This document shows positions 5,976 to 13,380 of a DNA stretch of 24,185 nt, in pieces. The notes under the pieces are model-generated. The model saw only the letters and a list, made by a program, of their open reading frames with translations, had not been told where the DNA came from and did no database searches. Source of the DNA: Ruminococcaceae bacterium UBA5397. Lineage in GTDB: Bacteria; Bacillota; Clostridia; Oscillospirales; Acutalibacteraceae. The DNA is taken from positions 423 to 24,607 of the forward strand of contig DHOF01000055.1 in NCBI GenBank assembly GCA_002411615.1. Reading direction: 5' to 3'. Made by a program: the position numbers and the translations under genes. Each line of letters opens with the position of its first letter. The stretch's first letter is position 1.

Positions 5976-6009
5976 GAGTCTGGGCGCAATTTGCGTTTGG
6001 ACTCTTTTT
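5976..6009 (+). terminator. Original tRNA terminator, now outside the prophage
   Basis: GAGTCTGGGCGCA (5976-5988) pairs with TGCGTTTGGACTC (5992-6004), a 13-pair stem with several G-T pairs, then TTTTTCTTT. It begins nine bases after the tRNA CCA, as expected for the native terminator of the target tRNA gene. Confidence 0.75.
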
Positions 6010-6157
6010 CTTTGATATGGCTTATCCCCTGTGTTTATTCTTATTGTAAATTCGTAAATAAAAAGGATCAAGGCCCGTCGAGTTTATCAGTCAGCAAAAG
6101 TGTGATAAAGACACAAAATTCGATAAAAAGAGTAAAAATATTTCTAACTTTTCGATA

Positions 6158-6184
6158 TTTACAAAAGGGTCAAAATTGTATACT
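6158..6184 (+). promoter_or_regulatory. Possible promoter of the crcB transcript
   Basis: TATACT (6179-6184) is a good -10 box, placed so that transcription would start just before the riboswitch. TTTACA (6158-6163) upstream is at 15 bases, shorter than ideal. No other gene lies between the tRNA terminator and this point: 6010-6157 is AT-rich and I see nothing in it. Confidence 0.4.
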
Positions 6185-6198
6185 CTTAATAGAGTGGT

Positions 6199-6277
6199 TT
6201 GGTGATGAGGCTCACTATAATGCAGTAATTGCTAATGGCTTCTACTTTAAGAAATTGAGGTAGGAGCCTATATTTTT
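6199..6277 (+). promoter_or_regulatory. Fluoride riboswitch (crcB motif) with terminator platform
   Basis: GGTGATGAGGCTCAC (6201-6215) followed by AATGC...TTGC and AATGGCTTCTAC (6234-6245) matches the fluoride aptamer layout (as in Thermotoga petrophila: GGCGATGAGGCCCGCC ... GATGGCCTCTAC). The loop GAGGC can form the pseudoknot with GCTTC. The expression platform is also visible: GGCTTCTACTT (6237-6247) pairs over 11 bases with AGGTAGGAGCC (6258-6268), followed by TATATTTTT. The terminator's left strand is the aptamer's pseudoknot strand, so fluoride binding should prevent termination and turn crcB on. Position before a CrcB gene confirms it. Confidence 0.9.
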
Positions 6278-6299
6278 GTCTTGAGGGTGGATTATTGTT

Positions 6300-6677
6300 A
6301 TGAAGTTAAGCAGAATTTTAGTAGTTGGTTTAGGGGGATTCATTGGGGCAGCACTCCGCTATATTATTTCGACCGCTACAGCCAAATATTTTGGCGATTT
6401 TCCTTTGGGAACTTTGATTGTAAATATCTTTGGTGGATTCATTATGGGGTTTATTATGGAGGCAAGTTCCAGTGCTTGGCCTATTTCTGCAAATGCCAGG
6501 ATGTTTTTGACTACCGGAATGATGGGGGGACTTACTACTTTTTCTACCTTCAGCTATGAGACCCTTTCGTTTTTTTCCGACGGCGAATATCTGATGGGTG
6601 GAATGAATGCGGGATTAAACCTTTTTTCAGCTTTGTTTGCCTGTTGGCTGGGGAAAATAGTTGCCCACTTATTATAA
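6300..6677 (+). CDS. crcB: Fluoride exporter CrcB/Fluc, 125 aa
   Basis: The protein has the four-helix build of the Fluc family: GGFIGAALRY at 12-21, the conserved asparagine in GTLIVNIFGGF (N42), and the pore segment GGLTTFSTFSYE at 76-87 with the Phe residues that line the fluoride path. Length is normal. Fluc proteins form antiparallel dimers in the membrane and let fluoride leave the cytoplasm; a single copy here implies a homodimer. It is controlled by the fluoride riboswitch directly upstream. It is the first chromosomal gene right of the prophage and is transcribed alone. Confidence 0.95.
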   Translation: MKLSRILVVGLGGFIGAALRYIISTATAKYFGDFPLGTLIVNIFGGFIMGFIMEASSSAWPISANARMFLTTGMMGGLTTFSTFSYETLSFFSDGEYLMGGMNAGLNLFSALFACWLGKIVAHLL

Positions 6678-6711
6678 GAGATACAATATTGTTAAGTTAG
6701 GCAGATGAAAA

Positions 6712-6739
6712 AGCTGACGGCCACGTTGCTGCTTTTTTT
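6712..6739 (+). terminator. Terminator after crcB
   Basis: AGCTGACG (6712-6719) pairs, with a two-base bulge, with CGTTGCTGCT (6724-6733), followed by a run of Ts to 6739. It is imperfect but well placed, 35 bases after the crcB stop. Confidence 0.5.
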
Positions 6740-6778
6740 GCCCGGTTTTTCGAATGACTTTAAATATTATGGATGCAG

Positions 6779-6810
6779 ACTCGCCGTTTTCAAATGGCGG
6801 GTTGTTTTTT
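6779..6810 (+). terminator. Second hairpin terminator
   Basis: ACTCGCC (6779-6785) pairs with GGCGGGT (6796-6802), then TGTTTTTT. It backs up the terminator 40 bases earlier and isolates the Bce operon from crcB. Confidence 0.55.
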
Positions 6811-6857
6811 ATAATACGGCAAGAAAAGTCTCATGCAATGATTTAGGAGCGTTTCCC

Positions 6858-6902
6858 TTACAGCAACTGTAAGTGGTATTTGACTGTTCTGAATGCTACA
6901 AT
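6858..6902 (+). promoter_or_regulatory. BceR-like operator and promoter of the Bce operon
   Basis: TTACAGCAACTGTAA (6858-6872) is a perfect 6-3-6 inverted repeat, close to the published BceR-type box TNACA-N4-TGTAA but with five central bases. A TACAAT -10 box is at 6897-6902, with no good -35 at 17 bases. The box centre would fall near -44, where a response regulator could activate. Binding by the response regulator encoded downstream is inference. Confidence 0.55.
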
Positions 6903-6933
6903 GAAGACAATTAATGAGCAGGAGGAATTTACC

Positions 6934-7716
6934 ATGAATGCAAATGATCGAATCTTACAGGTGGAAGGTTTGACAAAAAGCTATGGAAAAGGCAGCACCA
7001 AGACGGAAGCCCTAAGAGGGATTAGCTTTGATGTGTTGGAAGGGGAATTCCTTGGAATCATGGGAGTCAGCGGTTCCGGAAAAACGACGCTGTTAAACTG
7101 CATTGCGACCATGATCAAGCCAAGCTCTGGTAAAATCATTCTGCACGGAAAGGACATTTCAACCTTTAATGGGAAGCAGCTGGCAAACTACCGCGGCAAG
7201 GAAATCGGCTATTTATTTCAGGAATTTGAATTGCTTGATAATCTGACAGCAAGAGAAAATATTACTCTCCCGCTGGCTTTGCACGGCATCACTGGGGAAG
7301 ATGCGGAAAATAATATCCGGCAGATTGCGGCTAAACTGGATATTACAGACGTTTTGGATAAATTCCCATCACAGATGTCCGGAGGGCAAAAGCAGCGTGT
7401 TGCGGCGGCAAGAGCTTTAATTTCTGACCCGAGCATTGTTTTGGCCGATGAGCCTACGGGCGCTTTGGACAGCAAGAATTCTAAAATTTTGATGGATAAA
7501 CTTTCTTCTATCAATAATGAGCAGCATAAGACGATTATGATGGTCACGCATGATGCCAACGCGGCAAGCTATTGTTCCCGTATCCTCTTCATCCAGGACG
7601 GTCGTCTGTTCCACGAGCTCAGAAGGAACATGGTAGCAGAAATTCCCGCCTTCTTCTACGAACGGATTGTAACCGTTATGGCTCAGTTGGGAGGAGGAAG
7701 CGCAAATGTTCTTTAA
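6934..7716 (+). CDS. BceA-type ABC transporter ATP-binding protein, 260 aa
   Basis: All ABC ATPase motifs are present: Walker A GVSGSGKTT (44-52), Q-loop Q96 in LFQEFELLDN, signature MSGGQKQR (148-155), Walker B VLADEPTGALD with D172/E173, and switch H206 in MVTHD. The family is MacB/LolD-like; with an FtsX-type permease and a BceRS-type system downstream it is the BceA partner. Such modules confer resistance to cell-wall peptide antibiotics such as bacitracin by freeing the lipid target, and pass transport flux to the kinase. ATG 6934 follows GGAGG at nine bases; upstream in-frame codons lack support. The C-terminus overlaps the permease start by 11 bases. Confidence 0.92.
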   Translation: MNANDRILQVEGLTKSYGKGSTKTEALRGISFDVLEGEFLGIMGVSGSGKTTLLNCIATMIKPSSGKIILHGKDISTFNGKQLANYRGKEIGYLFQEFELLDNLTARENITLPLALHGITGEDAENNIRQIAAKLDITDVLDKFPSQMSGGQKQRVAAARALISDPSIVLADEPTGALDSKNSKILMDKLSSINNEQHKTIMMVTHDANAASYCSRILFIQDGRLFHELRRNMVAEIPAFFYERIVTVMAQLGGGSANVL

Positions 7717-9724
7717 GCAGATTCGGCGCAATGCCGCTAGAAACCGCAAGGGAAACGGTTTGTTCTTCGGCTCCCTCATCATTGCCATTGTTGCTTTTTA
7801 TACGCTTCTCTCATTGGACCAACAGGATGTTATGCGCTTTTTGAGTACGATCGAGAGTGACGCTGTTCATAAACTTATGATGTTGATCCCATTTGTGTAT
7901 GTGATATCGTTGTTTTTCGTATTTTTTCTGGTATACTTTGCTTGTAAATATCAGATGGACAGCCGACGCCGGGAATTTGGCATGTATCTCATGCTGGGGA
8001 TGAAACGCAGCCGCTTATTTTTACTCCTGCTGTGTGAAACGCTGTGGAGCAGTCTGATATCCCTGCTGATCGGGCTGCCGGTGGCCTTGTTTCTCACAGA
8101 GGGAATCAGCCTTGTAACAGCGAAACTCATTGGCTTAGGAATCCTCGGTCACAGAATTTCATTCTCTGGGGATGCTGTCCTATGGACAGTCTGCGGCTTT
8201 GTAATAGTACAACTCCTTTCCATGCTGATCATCTGCATTCCGCTCGGAAAAGCAGAGCCGGCAAAACTTTTAAGTTCGGATGCTTCCCAAAAGCAGGCAC
8301 CGATGTCAAAAAGAAAAAGCAGCACCTTTTTTATTCTTGGGATCTTGTTATTGCTGATTTCCTATTATTTTGCAATTTCCCAACTGAGCAGCATGGATTT
8401 ATCTGCTTTGATGATTTCTGTTTTTGTGCTTTTGTCATCCGGAATCCTTGGAACTTTTTTTCTGTACCGCGGACTTGGCGGTTTTATAGGAAAGCGAATC
8501 ACGCGCAAAAGCCAAAGTGCAACAGGACTTGCAACTTTTACCGGGCGTCAGATTCAGGAAAATGTACTGTTTGAGCATAAGTCGCTGGCAGTATCATCTC
8601 TGCTCTTACTGATTGCACTTTCCAGTATCTCTTATGGAATTGCCATGGGGATCGGCAGAACAACAGAGTCGAGAAGCACCGATTTTTCGGTCACGGGAAC
8701 AGAATCGGAAATTTCTGCCGCTTTAGAAAATCCGGAAATCAACGAAATGATAGAAACTTCTTATCCTGTTTATCTGTCCATGACAAAGGCTAAATTTGAA
8801 ACAACCAGTATGATCAACGCGTTAAAAAAGATTCCAAAAGCTGATAATCTTGTGCGGAACTTTCATCTGGAATATATTCTGTCAGAAACATCTTATAATC
8901 ATATGATGTCTGCCATGGGAAAAGAGCCGATTGATCTTAGCACAAACAAAGCGGCACTTTATTCGACGATGGGCGGAGAATTCGACTTTTATGATCTGCT
9001 CAATGAAGCGCTGAAAAGCCAAGTGACGATAGGGATAGACGGACAAAAATATGATCTTTTGCCTCAGCTATATCATGACAACATTGTCGCCAACCGTTCC
9101 ATTACGCTTTATACCGCACTAATTGTTCCCGATGAGCTGTATCAGAAACTTGCAGAAGATACACAACCGTTTTGCCAAAATATACACCTAAAGAAGAGCT
9201 TAACGGATCAGTTGGGGCTTATGCAGGCAATTCAGAAAATGGGCGGCTGTCTTGCGGAAACGGGTCTTCAATATGACAGCTATCTTGGCGGCATCGGAAG
9301 AAATCTGTTTTATACTGTGGCTGCAAGCTATCTGACAATTTATCTTGGCATTTTGTTTTTGCTGATTTCCAACACTCTGGTTGGCTTAAAATATCTAATT
9401 CAACAGCGGAAGAATAAGCACAGATATATTACTCTGTTGATTCTTGGCGCAGCTACGGAAGACTTATGCTGTTCTGCAAAAAAACAGATTCAGATGTTTT
9501 TTACACTTATGCTCAGTGTTGCGGTCTGTAACAGTATTGTTGCGATCTTTGTCATGTTTACAAATCTTACACGGCTGCCGACCGGCACTTCAGTGGCGAC
9601 CGTTGCTGCGCTTGCAGCGATTGCACTGGCTGTCTTTATTATGACGGAGATTATTTATATATCGATTGTAAAACGGACGGCCTGCCGGGAAATCAGAATG
9701 CTTGAAATTACAGATCGGGGGTAA
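7706..9724 (+). CDS. BceB-type FtsX-family permease, 672 aa
   Basis: The layout is that of BceB permeases: TM1 near 20-40, three more membrane spans by about 170, further pairs at about 205-250 and 290-310, a large external domain (about 315-540) and a final set of three spans (about 550-570, 600-625, 635-660). The external domain is the likely peptide and kinase contact region in this family. TM1 is preceded by the typical basic MFFKQIRRNAARNRKGNG. GGAGGAAG lies upstream inside the bceA-like gene. The specific antibiotic cannot be told from sequence. The response regulator gene starts six bases after the stop. Confidence 0.9.
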   Translation: MFFKQIRRNAARNRKGNGLFFGSLIIAIVAFYTLLSLDQQDVMRFLSTIESDAVHKLMMLIPFVYVISLFFVFFLVYFACKYQMDSRRREFGMYLMLGMKRSRLFLLLLCETLWSSLISLLIGLPVALFLTEGISLVTAKLIGLGILGHRISFSGDAVLWTVCGFVIVQLLSMLIICIPLGKAEPAKLLSSDASQKQAPMSKRKSSTFFILGILLLLISYYFAISQLSSMDLSALMISVFVLLSSGILGTFFLYRGLGGFIGKRITRKSQSATGLATFTGRQIQENVLFEHKSLAVSSLLLLIALSSISYGIAMGIGRTTESRSTDFSVTGTESEISAALENPEINEMIETSYPVYLSMTKAKFETTSMINALKKIPKADNLVRNFHLEYILSETSYNHMMSAMGKEPIDLSTNKAALYSTMGGEFDFYDLLNEALKSQVTIGIDGQKYDLLPQLYHDNIVANRSITLYTALIVPDELYQKLAEDTQPFCQNIHLKKSLTDQLGLMQAIQKMGGCLAETGLQYDSYLGGIGRNLFYTVAASYLTIYLGILFLLISNTLVGLKYLIQQRKNKHRYITLLILGAATEDLCCSAKKQIQMFFTLMLSVAVCNSIVAIFVMFTNLTRLPTGTSVATVAALAAIALAVFIMTEIIYISIVKRTACREIRMLEITDRG

Positions 9725-9730
9725 AGCCGC

Positions 9731-10405
9731 TTGATAAAAATTGTCATAGTGGAAGACGATGAATATTTGCGTGAAGAAATCATGATGACCTTTGAAAAGA
9801 AGGGATACTCGGTCTCGGGTATCTCTTCTTTTGCTGCTCCGGAACAGGAGATTTTTGGTCTACATCCTGACCTTGTTGTGCTGGATATTAATCTGCCCGG
9901 TAAATCAGGCTTTGAACTCTGCAAGTGGCTAAAAGCAAGAACTTCTTTTCCGATACTAATCCTAACTGCCCGTGATACGCTCAATGACGAACTGACAGCA
10001 CTTGGCCTCGGAGCGGACGACTTTTTGATCAAACCATGCCACCCGGATCGGCTGCTTGCCCGTGCGGGAAGGCTTTTGCAGACTTATGGCAAGGTAAAGA
10101 ATGTCATTCAGTGCGGCAAATTATCGCTTGATATCGATACCTATAAACTGATTTTGAAGGACAGGTACATGATACTGCCGGAGAAGGAGGGCAAAATTCT
10201 TCACCTTCTGATGGAAAAACATCCTAAGCCTGTTTCTCGTACGGAATTATGCTCTTTTGTATGGGGGACAGACGAATTTGTGGACGAAAATATCCTGCAG
10301 GTCAATATGACGCGGCTTCGTAAGAATCTCAGCAAAATGGGACTTAAAAATATTGTCATGACGATTCGGGGGAAAGGCTATCGGCTGGAGGTTTCGGGTT
10401 TATGA
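9731..10405 (+). CDS. OmpR-family response regulator, BceR type, 224 aa
   Basis: The receiver domain has the acidic pair E8-D9-D10, phospho-acceptor D52 (VVLDINLPGKSG), conserved T in ILTARD and K in LIKPCHPDRL. A winged-helix DNA-binding domain follows (about 125-224: LPEKEGKILHLLMEKHPKPV ... VNMTRLRKNL ... TIRGKGYRL). The start is TTG at 9731 after a GGGGG stretch; there is no better start. Its stop overlaps the kinase start as ATGA. It probably activates its own operon through the TTACAG/CTGTAA box at 6858-6872. The A-B-R-S gene order lets one promoter serve sensing and resistance. Confidence 0.93.
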   Translation: MIKIVIVEDDEYLREEIMMTFEKKGYSVSGISSFAAPEQEIFGLHPDLVVLDINLPGKSGFELCKWLKARTSFPILILTARDTLNDELTALGLGADDFLIKPCHPDRLLARAGRLLQTYGKVKNVIQCGKLSLDIDTYKLILKDRYMILPEKEGKILHLLMEKHPKPVSRTELCSFVWGTDEFVDENILQVNMTRLRKNLSKMGLKNIVMTIRGKGYRLEVSGL

Positions 10406-11415
10406 AATTGTTTCTAAAAAGAATCGGGCACTGGCTTATTCTGCTTCTGTTAACGGATTTGACCTTTATTTTCTTAACATGGCTGCTTCGCCCGGATGCG
10501 ATGAAAAGCATATGTCTGTTTATTTTGCTTTTTACAGCGATCATCATTGGGATCGGCTATTTTTTGCAGTGCCGAACTCAAAAAAGAAAGATCAATGCGG
10601 TTAATTGTTTTCTGAATGATCCGAATGAAGCTGCAAAACAGGCCCTTATTGCTGCGCTTGATGATTCATGGGCGCATGTGATTGAAACAGTGTATACAAG
10701 ACTAAAAAAGCAAAATGCTGATCTTAACGAAAAACAGCTTAATTTGCAGAATTATCAGGAATATATAGAAGCGTGGACGCACGAAATCAAAACTCCGATG
10801 TCTCTCATAACGCTGGTGTTGGAAAATCATAAAGACGAGATGAGCCCGTATGTTTACAGCAGAATGGAGCATTCAAGACAGCAAATCAGCCAAGATGTCG
10901 AGAAAATTCTCTACTATGCCCGTCTACAGACAGCTCATGCAGATTACAATTTTACGAGGTTTAGGCTGGATGAGTGTGCCGAAGAAGTAATCAAAGAATT
11001 TGCATCTCTCATAGAAGAAAAACAGGTACACCTTGTGACGAAATGGAATCCTGTAACCGTCGTTTCGGACAGAAAAATTCTTGCCTTTATGATTTCACAA
11101 CTGCTCAGCAATGCCGTTAAATATGCGGCGAAAAAAGAGGGACGAGTTTTTATGTCTACCTGGCAGGATAATGATCATCATAAAATTCATCTTTGTGTGA
11201 GAGACAACGGAGCGGGAGTTCCACCGGAAGACGCACCGTTTATTTTTGAGAAGGGGTTTACTGGAAATCACCCTGAACGTCAAAAAGCGACAGGAATGGG
11301 TCTTTATTTGGTGAAAAAATATGCCGAGGCACTTTCCATTGAGGTGAGCCTTGAAAGTGAATTTCCGACAGACAGTGGGTTTGGGATTGAATTAATTTTT
11401 CCTTATGTATTATAA
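10402..11415 (+). CDS. BceS-type intramembrane-sensing histidine kinase, 337 aa
   Basis: Two close N-terminal membrane segments (about 10-28 and 37-55) with almost no external loop mark an intramembrane-sensing kinase, which detects the antibiotic through the partner transporter. The phospho-acceptor H127 is in WTHEIKTPMSL. N-box N237 (QLLSNAVKYA), G1 box RDNGAG (267-272), a FIFEKGFTG F-box and G2 box GMGLYLVKKY (298-307) complete the ATPase domain. The ATG overlaps the regulator stop by four bases. The stop is the end of the operon; a strong hairpin lies 216 bases on. Confidence 0.93.
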   Translation: MKLFLKRIGHWLILLLLTDLTFIFLTWLLRPDAMKSICLFILLFTAIIIGIGYFLQCRTQKRKINAVNCFLNDPNEAAKQALIAALDDSWAHVIETVYTRLKKQNADLNEKQLNLQNYQEYIEAWTHEIKTPMSLITLVLENHKDEMSPYVYSRMEHSRQQISQDVEKILYYARLQTAHADYNFTRFRLDECAEEVIKEFASLIEEKQVHLVTKWNPVTVVSDRKILAFMISQLLSNAVKYAAKKEGRVFMSTWQDNDHHKIHLCVRDNGAGVPPEDAPFIFEKGFTGNHPERQKATGMGLYLVKKYAEALSIEVSLESEFPTDSGFGIELIFPYVL

Positions 11416-11587
11416 ACAATTAAAATTGCAAATTTACAGTTTGCTTTAATCAAAATCCACATAATACGGCAAATTTATTTGAATAATCTTCTAGCTAATT
11501 AGGGGCCTATGCTTCGATAAAATTACAGTATGAAATCATGCTTTTCTATAATTTTAATGTTGTAGTTTTAATTTTTTGCAAAAAAAA

Positions 11588-11616
11588 TTGATACGTGTCT
11601 TTTTATAGTGTATAAT
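11588..11616 (+). promoter_or_regulatory. Consensus promoter with no gene behind it
   Basis: TTGATA (11588-11593), 17 bases, TATAAT (11611-11616): nearly perfect sigma-A boxes. The predicted start near 11623 is only some 9 bases before a strong terminator hairpin at 11632, so the product would be an RNA of about 45 bases. The preceding 11416-11587 is very AT-rich, with no gene visible, so the boxes could also arise by chance. Confidence 0.5.
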
Positions 11617-11631
11617 TCAACGCATAACAGC

Positions 11632-11669
11632 AAAGGCGCTGCGGGGAAACCCGCAGCGCCTTTTTTTGT
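11632..11669. terminator. Strong hairpin terminator between convergent genes
   Basis: AAAGGCGCTGCGGG (11632-11645) pairs perfectly over 14 bases with CCCGCAGCGCCTTT (11650-11663) around a GAAA tetraloop, and the + strand continues with more Ts. It is strongest for rightward transcription (Bce operon, or the short RNA started at 11623) but also lies just past the end of the leftward regulator gene at 11687. Confidence 0.9.
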
Positions 11670-11686
11670 TAGTGTAATTCGTTATG

Positions 11687-12982
11687 TCAATTTTTGAAAA
11701 GGATTTTGTAAATCTTAGCAGGCCGTCCCCGCAAGTTAAGCTGGCGATTATATTGAACGGTTGCGGCGCCTCCGGCTTCCAGTTTTGAAAGAATACGCGA
11801 TGCGCTGCGAGTAGTAACATTCAGAAAAAATGCTAACTCTTCTGCAGATAAAGTGTCGCTGCCCTTCTGATTGAGAACGGAAATGATTTTACTCAGATAG
11901 AGTGGGGAAACAGAAAGGCTTTTGCTTAGATTTGAAAGATGCTGATTTGGAGAATCCGTATAACTGATTCTTCGAGCGCTGGAAAGCGGCCCAATAATTA
12001 CATTATCCGCGGTAACAATAAAAGCAGCAGAACCCTTGCGCAGAAAAGCTTCTTTTATTGCTCGCTGTGCGTTACGGTGTGCATCAATCACGTTATTGGA
12101 ACAGCCCCAGCCTACGCAGACTGGAAAATCCAGATTGTTTTGCAAAAATGTCATAACAGGACAGGTGGTGTATTGCTGAGACATTTCTTTGAGGACTGCA
12201 ATATTTGTGGTCAATTCATAATGATTGCCATGCTCGTAGATAAGAAAAGGCATACCGAACTGCTTGTTGCAAGTCTGTAACTGTGTGGATAATGCAGTGC
12301 GTTGTGCTTCTGTCATAGCACGTGCTGTGCCAACTAGCCCGATACAGGCTGCAGAGTCGTGCATAGAAACAGCACTCAGCTGCATGATTAGACCGCGGAA
12401 AGTTTCTATCATAGATTCGGTTGAAGGATATAAAAATTCATGCCGAATATGATTTTCATTGAAGTATTCGTCCATACTGCCGAATCGGGTGACTAATAAA
12501 TCAGCCTTACCACTGTCCCAAACCTGACGATAATATTCACGCAGGGGCTTGTACCACTCAACGGCATCGACCGTTTCCCAATCAATGGGAGCCGTACCGA
12601 GGAGAGGCATATTCGGCTTGTTAAAAATAGAAGCAAAATCAACAGGGATTTGTGGTCGGTCAAAATAGACCCGTGAAAAATCCAACTGGGGCTTTTGGAC
12701 AGCCAATCGTGCGATCAGTTTGTAATAATCGCGGTCCGGAATATTGAAATAGGTAAAAGGCTTTATGAGATTATTATACTTTTTAACAATGATTTCGTAA
12801 GGATAGGAGCCACTGAACAAAAGTCCATCAAACTGGTTAGCATTTTTCTCATATAAAAATTCCAAATGCTCCAGAGAAGAATAAGGCAAATAAGTAATGT
12901 TGCTGTATGTGCGCATTTCCTTATCAATACGCATGATATATCGCAGGGACTGCTCAGTAGTAAATACACCAATCGAATACAT
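11687..12982 (-). CDS. Transcription regulator: PrpR-like sensor, GGDEF-like segment, winged HTH; 431 aa
   Basis: Residues about 30-200 look like the effector-sensing fold of PrpR-type regulators (QFDGLLFSGSYPYEIIVKKY, then NIPDRDYYKLIARLA). Residues 286-325 (FPVCVGWGCSNNVIDAHRNA, QRAIKEAFLRKGSAAFIV) recall the degenerate GGDEF-like domain of CdaR/PucR-type regulators, without an active-site GGDEF. Residues 345-431 carry helix-turn-helix character (SVSPLYLSKIISVLNQ and a winged part, LAFFLNVTTRSASRILSKLE, ending RGRPAKIYKI). The start ATG follows AGAGGA seven bases upstream. It is divergent from the M20/SLC13 operon and probably controls it. I do not know a named family for the whole protein. 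Confidence 0.7.
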   Translation of the reverse strand: MYSIGVFTTEQSLRYIMRIDKEMRTYSNITYLPYSSLEHLEFLYEKNANQFDGLLFSGSYPYEIIVKKYNNLIKPFTYFNIPDRDYYKLIARLAVQKPQLDFSRVYFDRPQIPVDFASIFNKPNMPLLGTAPIDWETVDAVEWYKPLREYYRQVWDSGKADLLVTRFGSMDEYFNENHIRHEFLYPSTESMIETFRGLIMQLSAVSMHDSAACIGLVGTARAMTEAQRTALSTQLQTCNKQFGMPFLIYEHGNHYELTTNIAVLKEMSQQYTTCPVMTFLQNNLDFPVCVGWGCSNNVIDAHRNAQRAIKEAFLRKGSAAFIVTADNVIIGPLSSARRISYTDSPNQHLSNLSKSLSVSPLYLSKIISVLNQKGSDTLSAEELAFFLNVTTRSASRILSKLEAGGAATVQYNRQLNLRGRPAKIYKILFKN

Positions 12983-12998
12983 GAAAATATCCTCTCAC

Positions 12999-13028
12999 TA
13001 TACAATTATTATTCATCACAATTGTATA
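12999..13028 (-). promoter_or_regulatory. Inverted repeat at the regulator promoter
   Basis: TATACAATT (12999-13007) and AATTGTATA (13020-13028) are perfect 9-base arms with a 12-base spacer, starting 17 bases before the regulator ATG. The size and place suggest an autoregulatory operator; a short hairpin in the leader is the alternative. Confidence 0.5.
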
Positions 13029-13054
13029 CTACAAAAATGACAAAAGCAAGACAA

Positions 13055-13263
13055 GTGTCTAAAAATATGTCCAAAAAGCTCCTCAAGAGAAAAATAGGAT
13101 ACAAAATATCTTAAAATAGTTTTTTAATTAAATAATAACCAAGTCTGGAATTTGTCCTTTGTGGAAAAGGAAAAAGATTGATTTTAGGCGTAAATTCCAC
13201 TTGACCGTTCTGTGCCTTAATGGTGTATTTTAATTGAAATTTCCGAAATGTGTCTTAAAATAT
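13055..13263 (+). repeat. Repeated 14-mer, two copies
   Basis: GTGTCTAAAAATAT (13055-13068) and GTGTCTTAAAATAT (13250-13263) differ at one base and lie 195 bases apart in the same orientation. The right copy covers the putative -10 box of the M20 operon; the left copy lies near the regulator. This fits a two-site operator for the divergent regulator, possibly with DNA looping. Confidence 0.45.
13234..13261 (+). promoter_or_regulatory. Putative promoter of the M20/SLC13 operon
   Basis: TTGAAA (13234-13239), 16 bases, TAAAAT (13256-13261). The -10 overlaps the right-hand 14-mer repeat. It would give a leader of about 110 bases before the ATG at 13381. Confidence 0.5.
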
Positions 13264-13380
13264 AGCAAAATTTTCATTTAATAATTTTAAATTCAACATT
13301 TTTCACTTTACTTTAGAGTCCATGGGTAACTACTTAAAAAAGCAGCAATTACAGCATAGACGGAAAGGATCACAAATATT

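Larger units (their letters stand above)
12983..13380. other. 398-base divergent control region
   Basis: No coding sequence is supported here. The region is AT-rich and holds the inverted repeat at 12999-13028, the two 14-mers (13055 and 13250), one promoter (13234-13261) and a leader of roughly 110 bases before the M20 gene. I see no riboswitch class I recognise in the leader, and no sigma-54 type -24/-12 promoter. Confidence 0.7.

Noticed and set aside
5991..6263. 90-codon + frame before crcB
   Set aside because: It runs through the tRNA terminator, the promoter and the fluoride riboswitch, all better explained as non-coding.
6281..6559. 92-codon frame overlapping crcB
   Set aside because: It is a shifted reading of crcB with unusual Tyr/Trp/Phe content.
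7572..8574. Open frames on the + strand (7572-7844 and 8044-8574) within the transporter genes
   Set aside because: They are frame-shifted readings of the bceA/bceB-like genes, rich in odd Cys/His/Arg patterns, without starts of their own.
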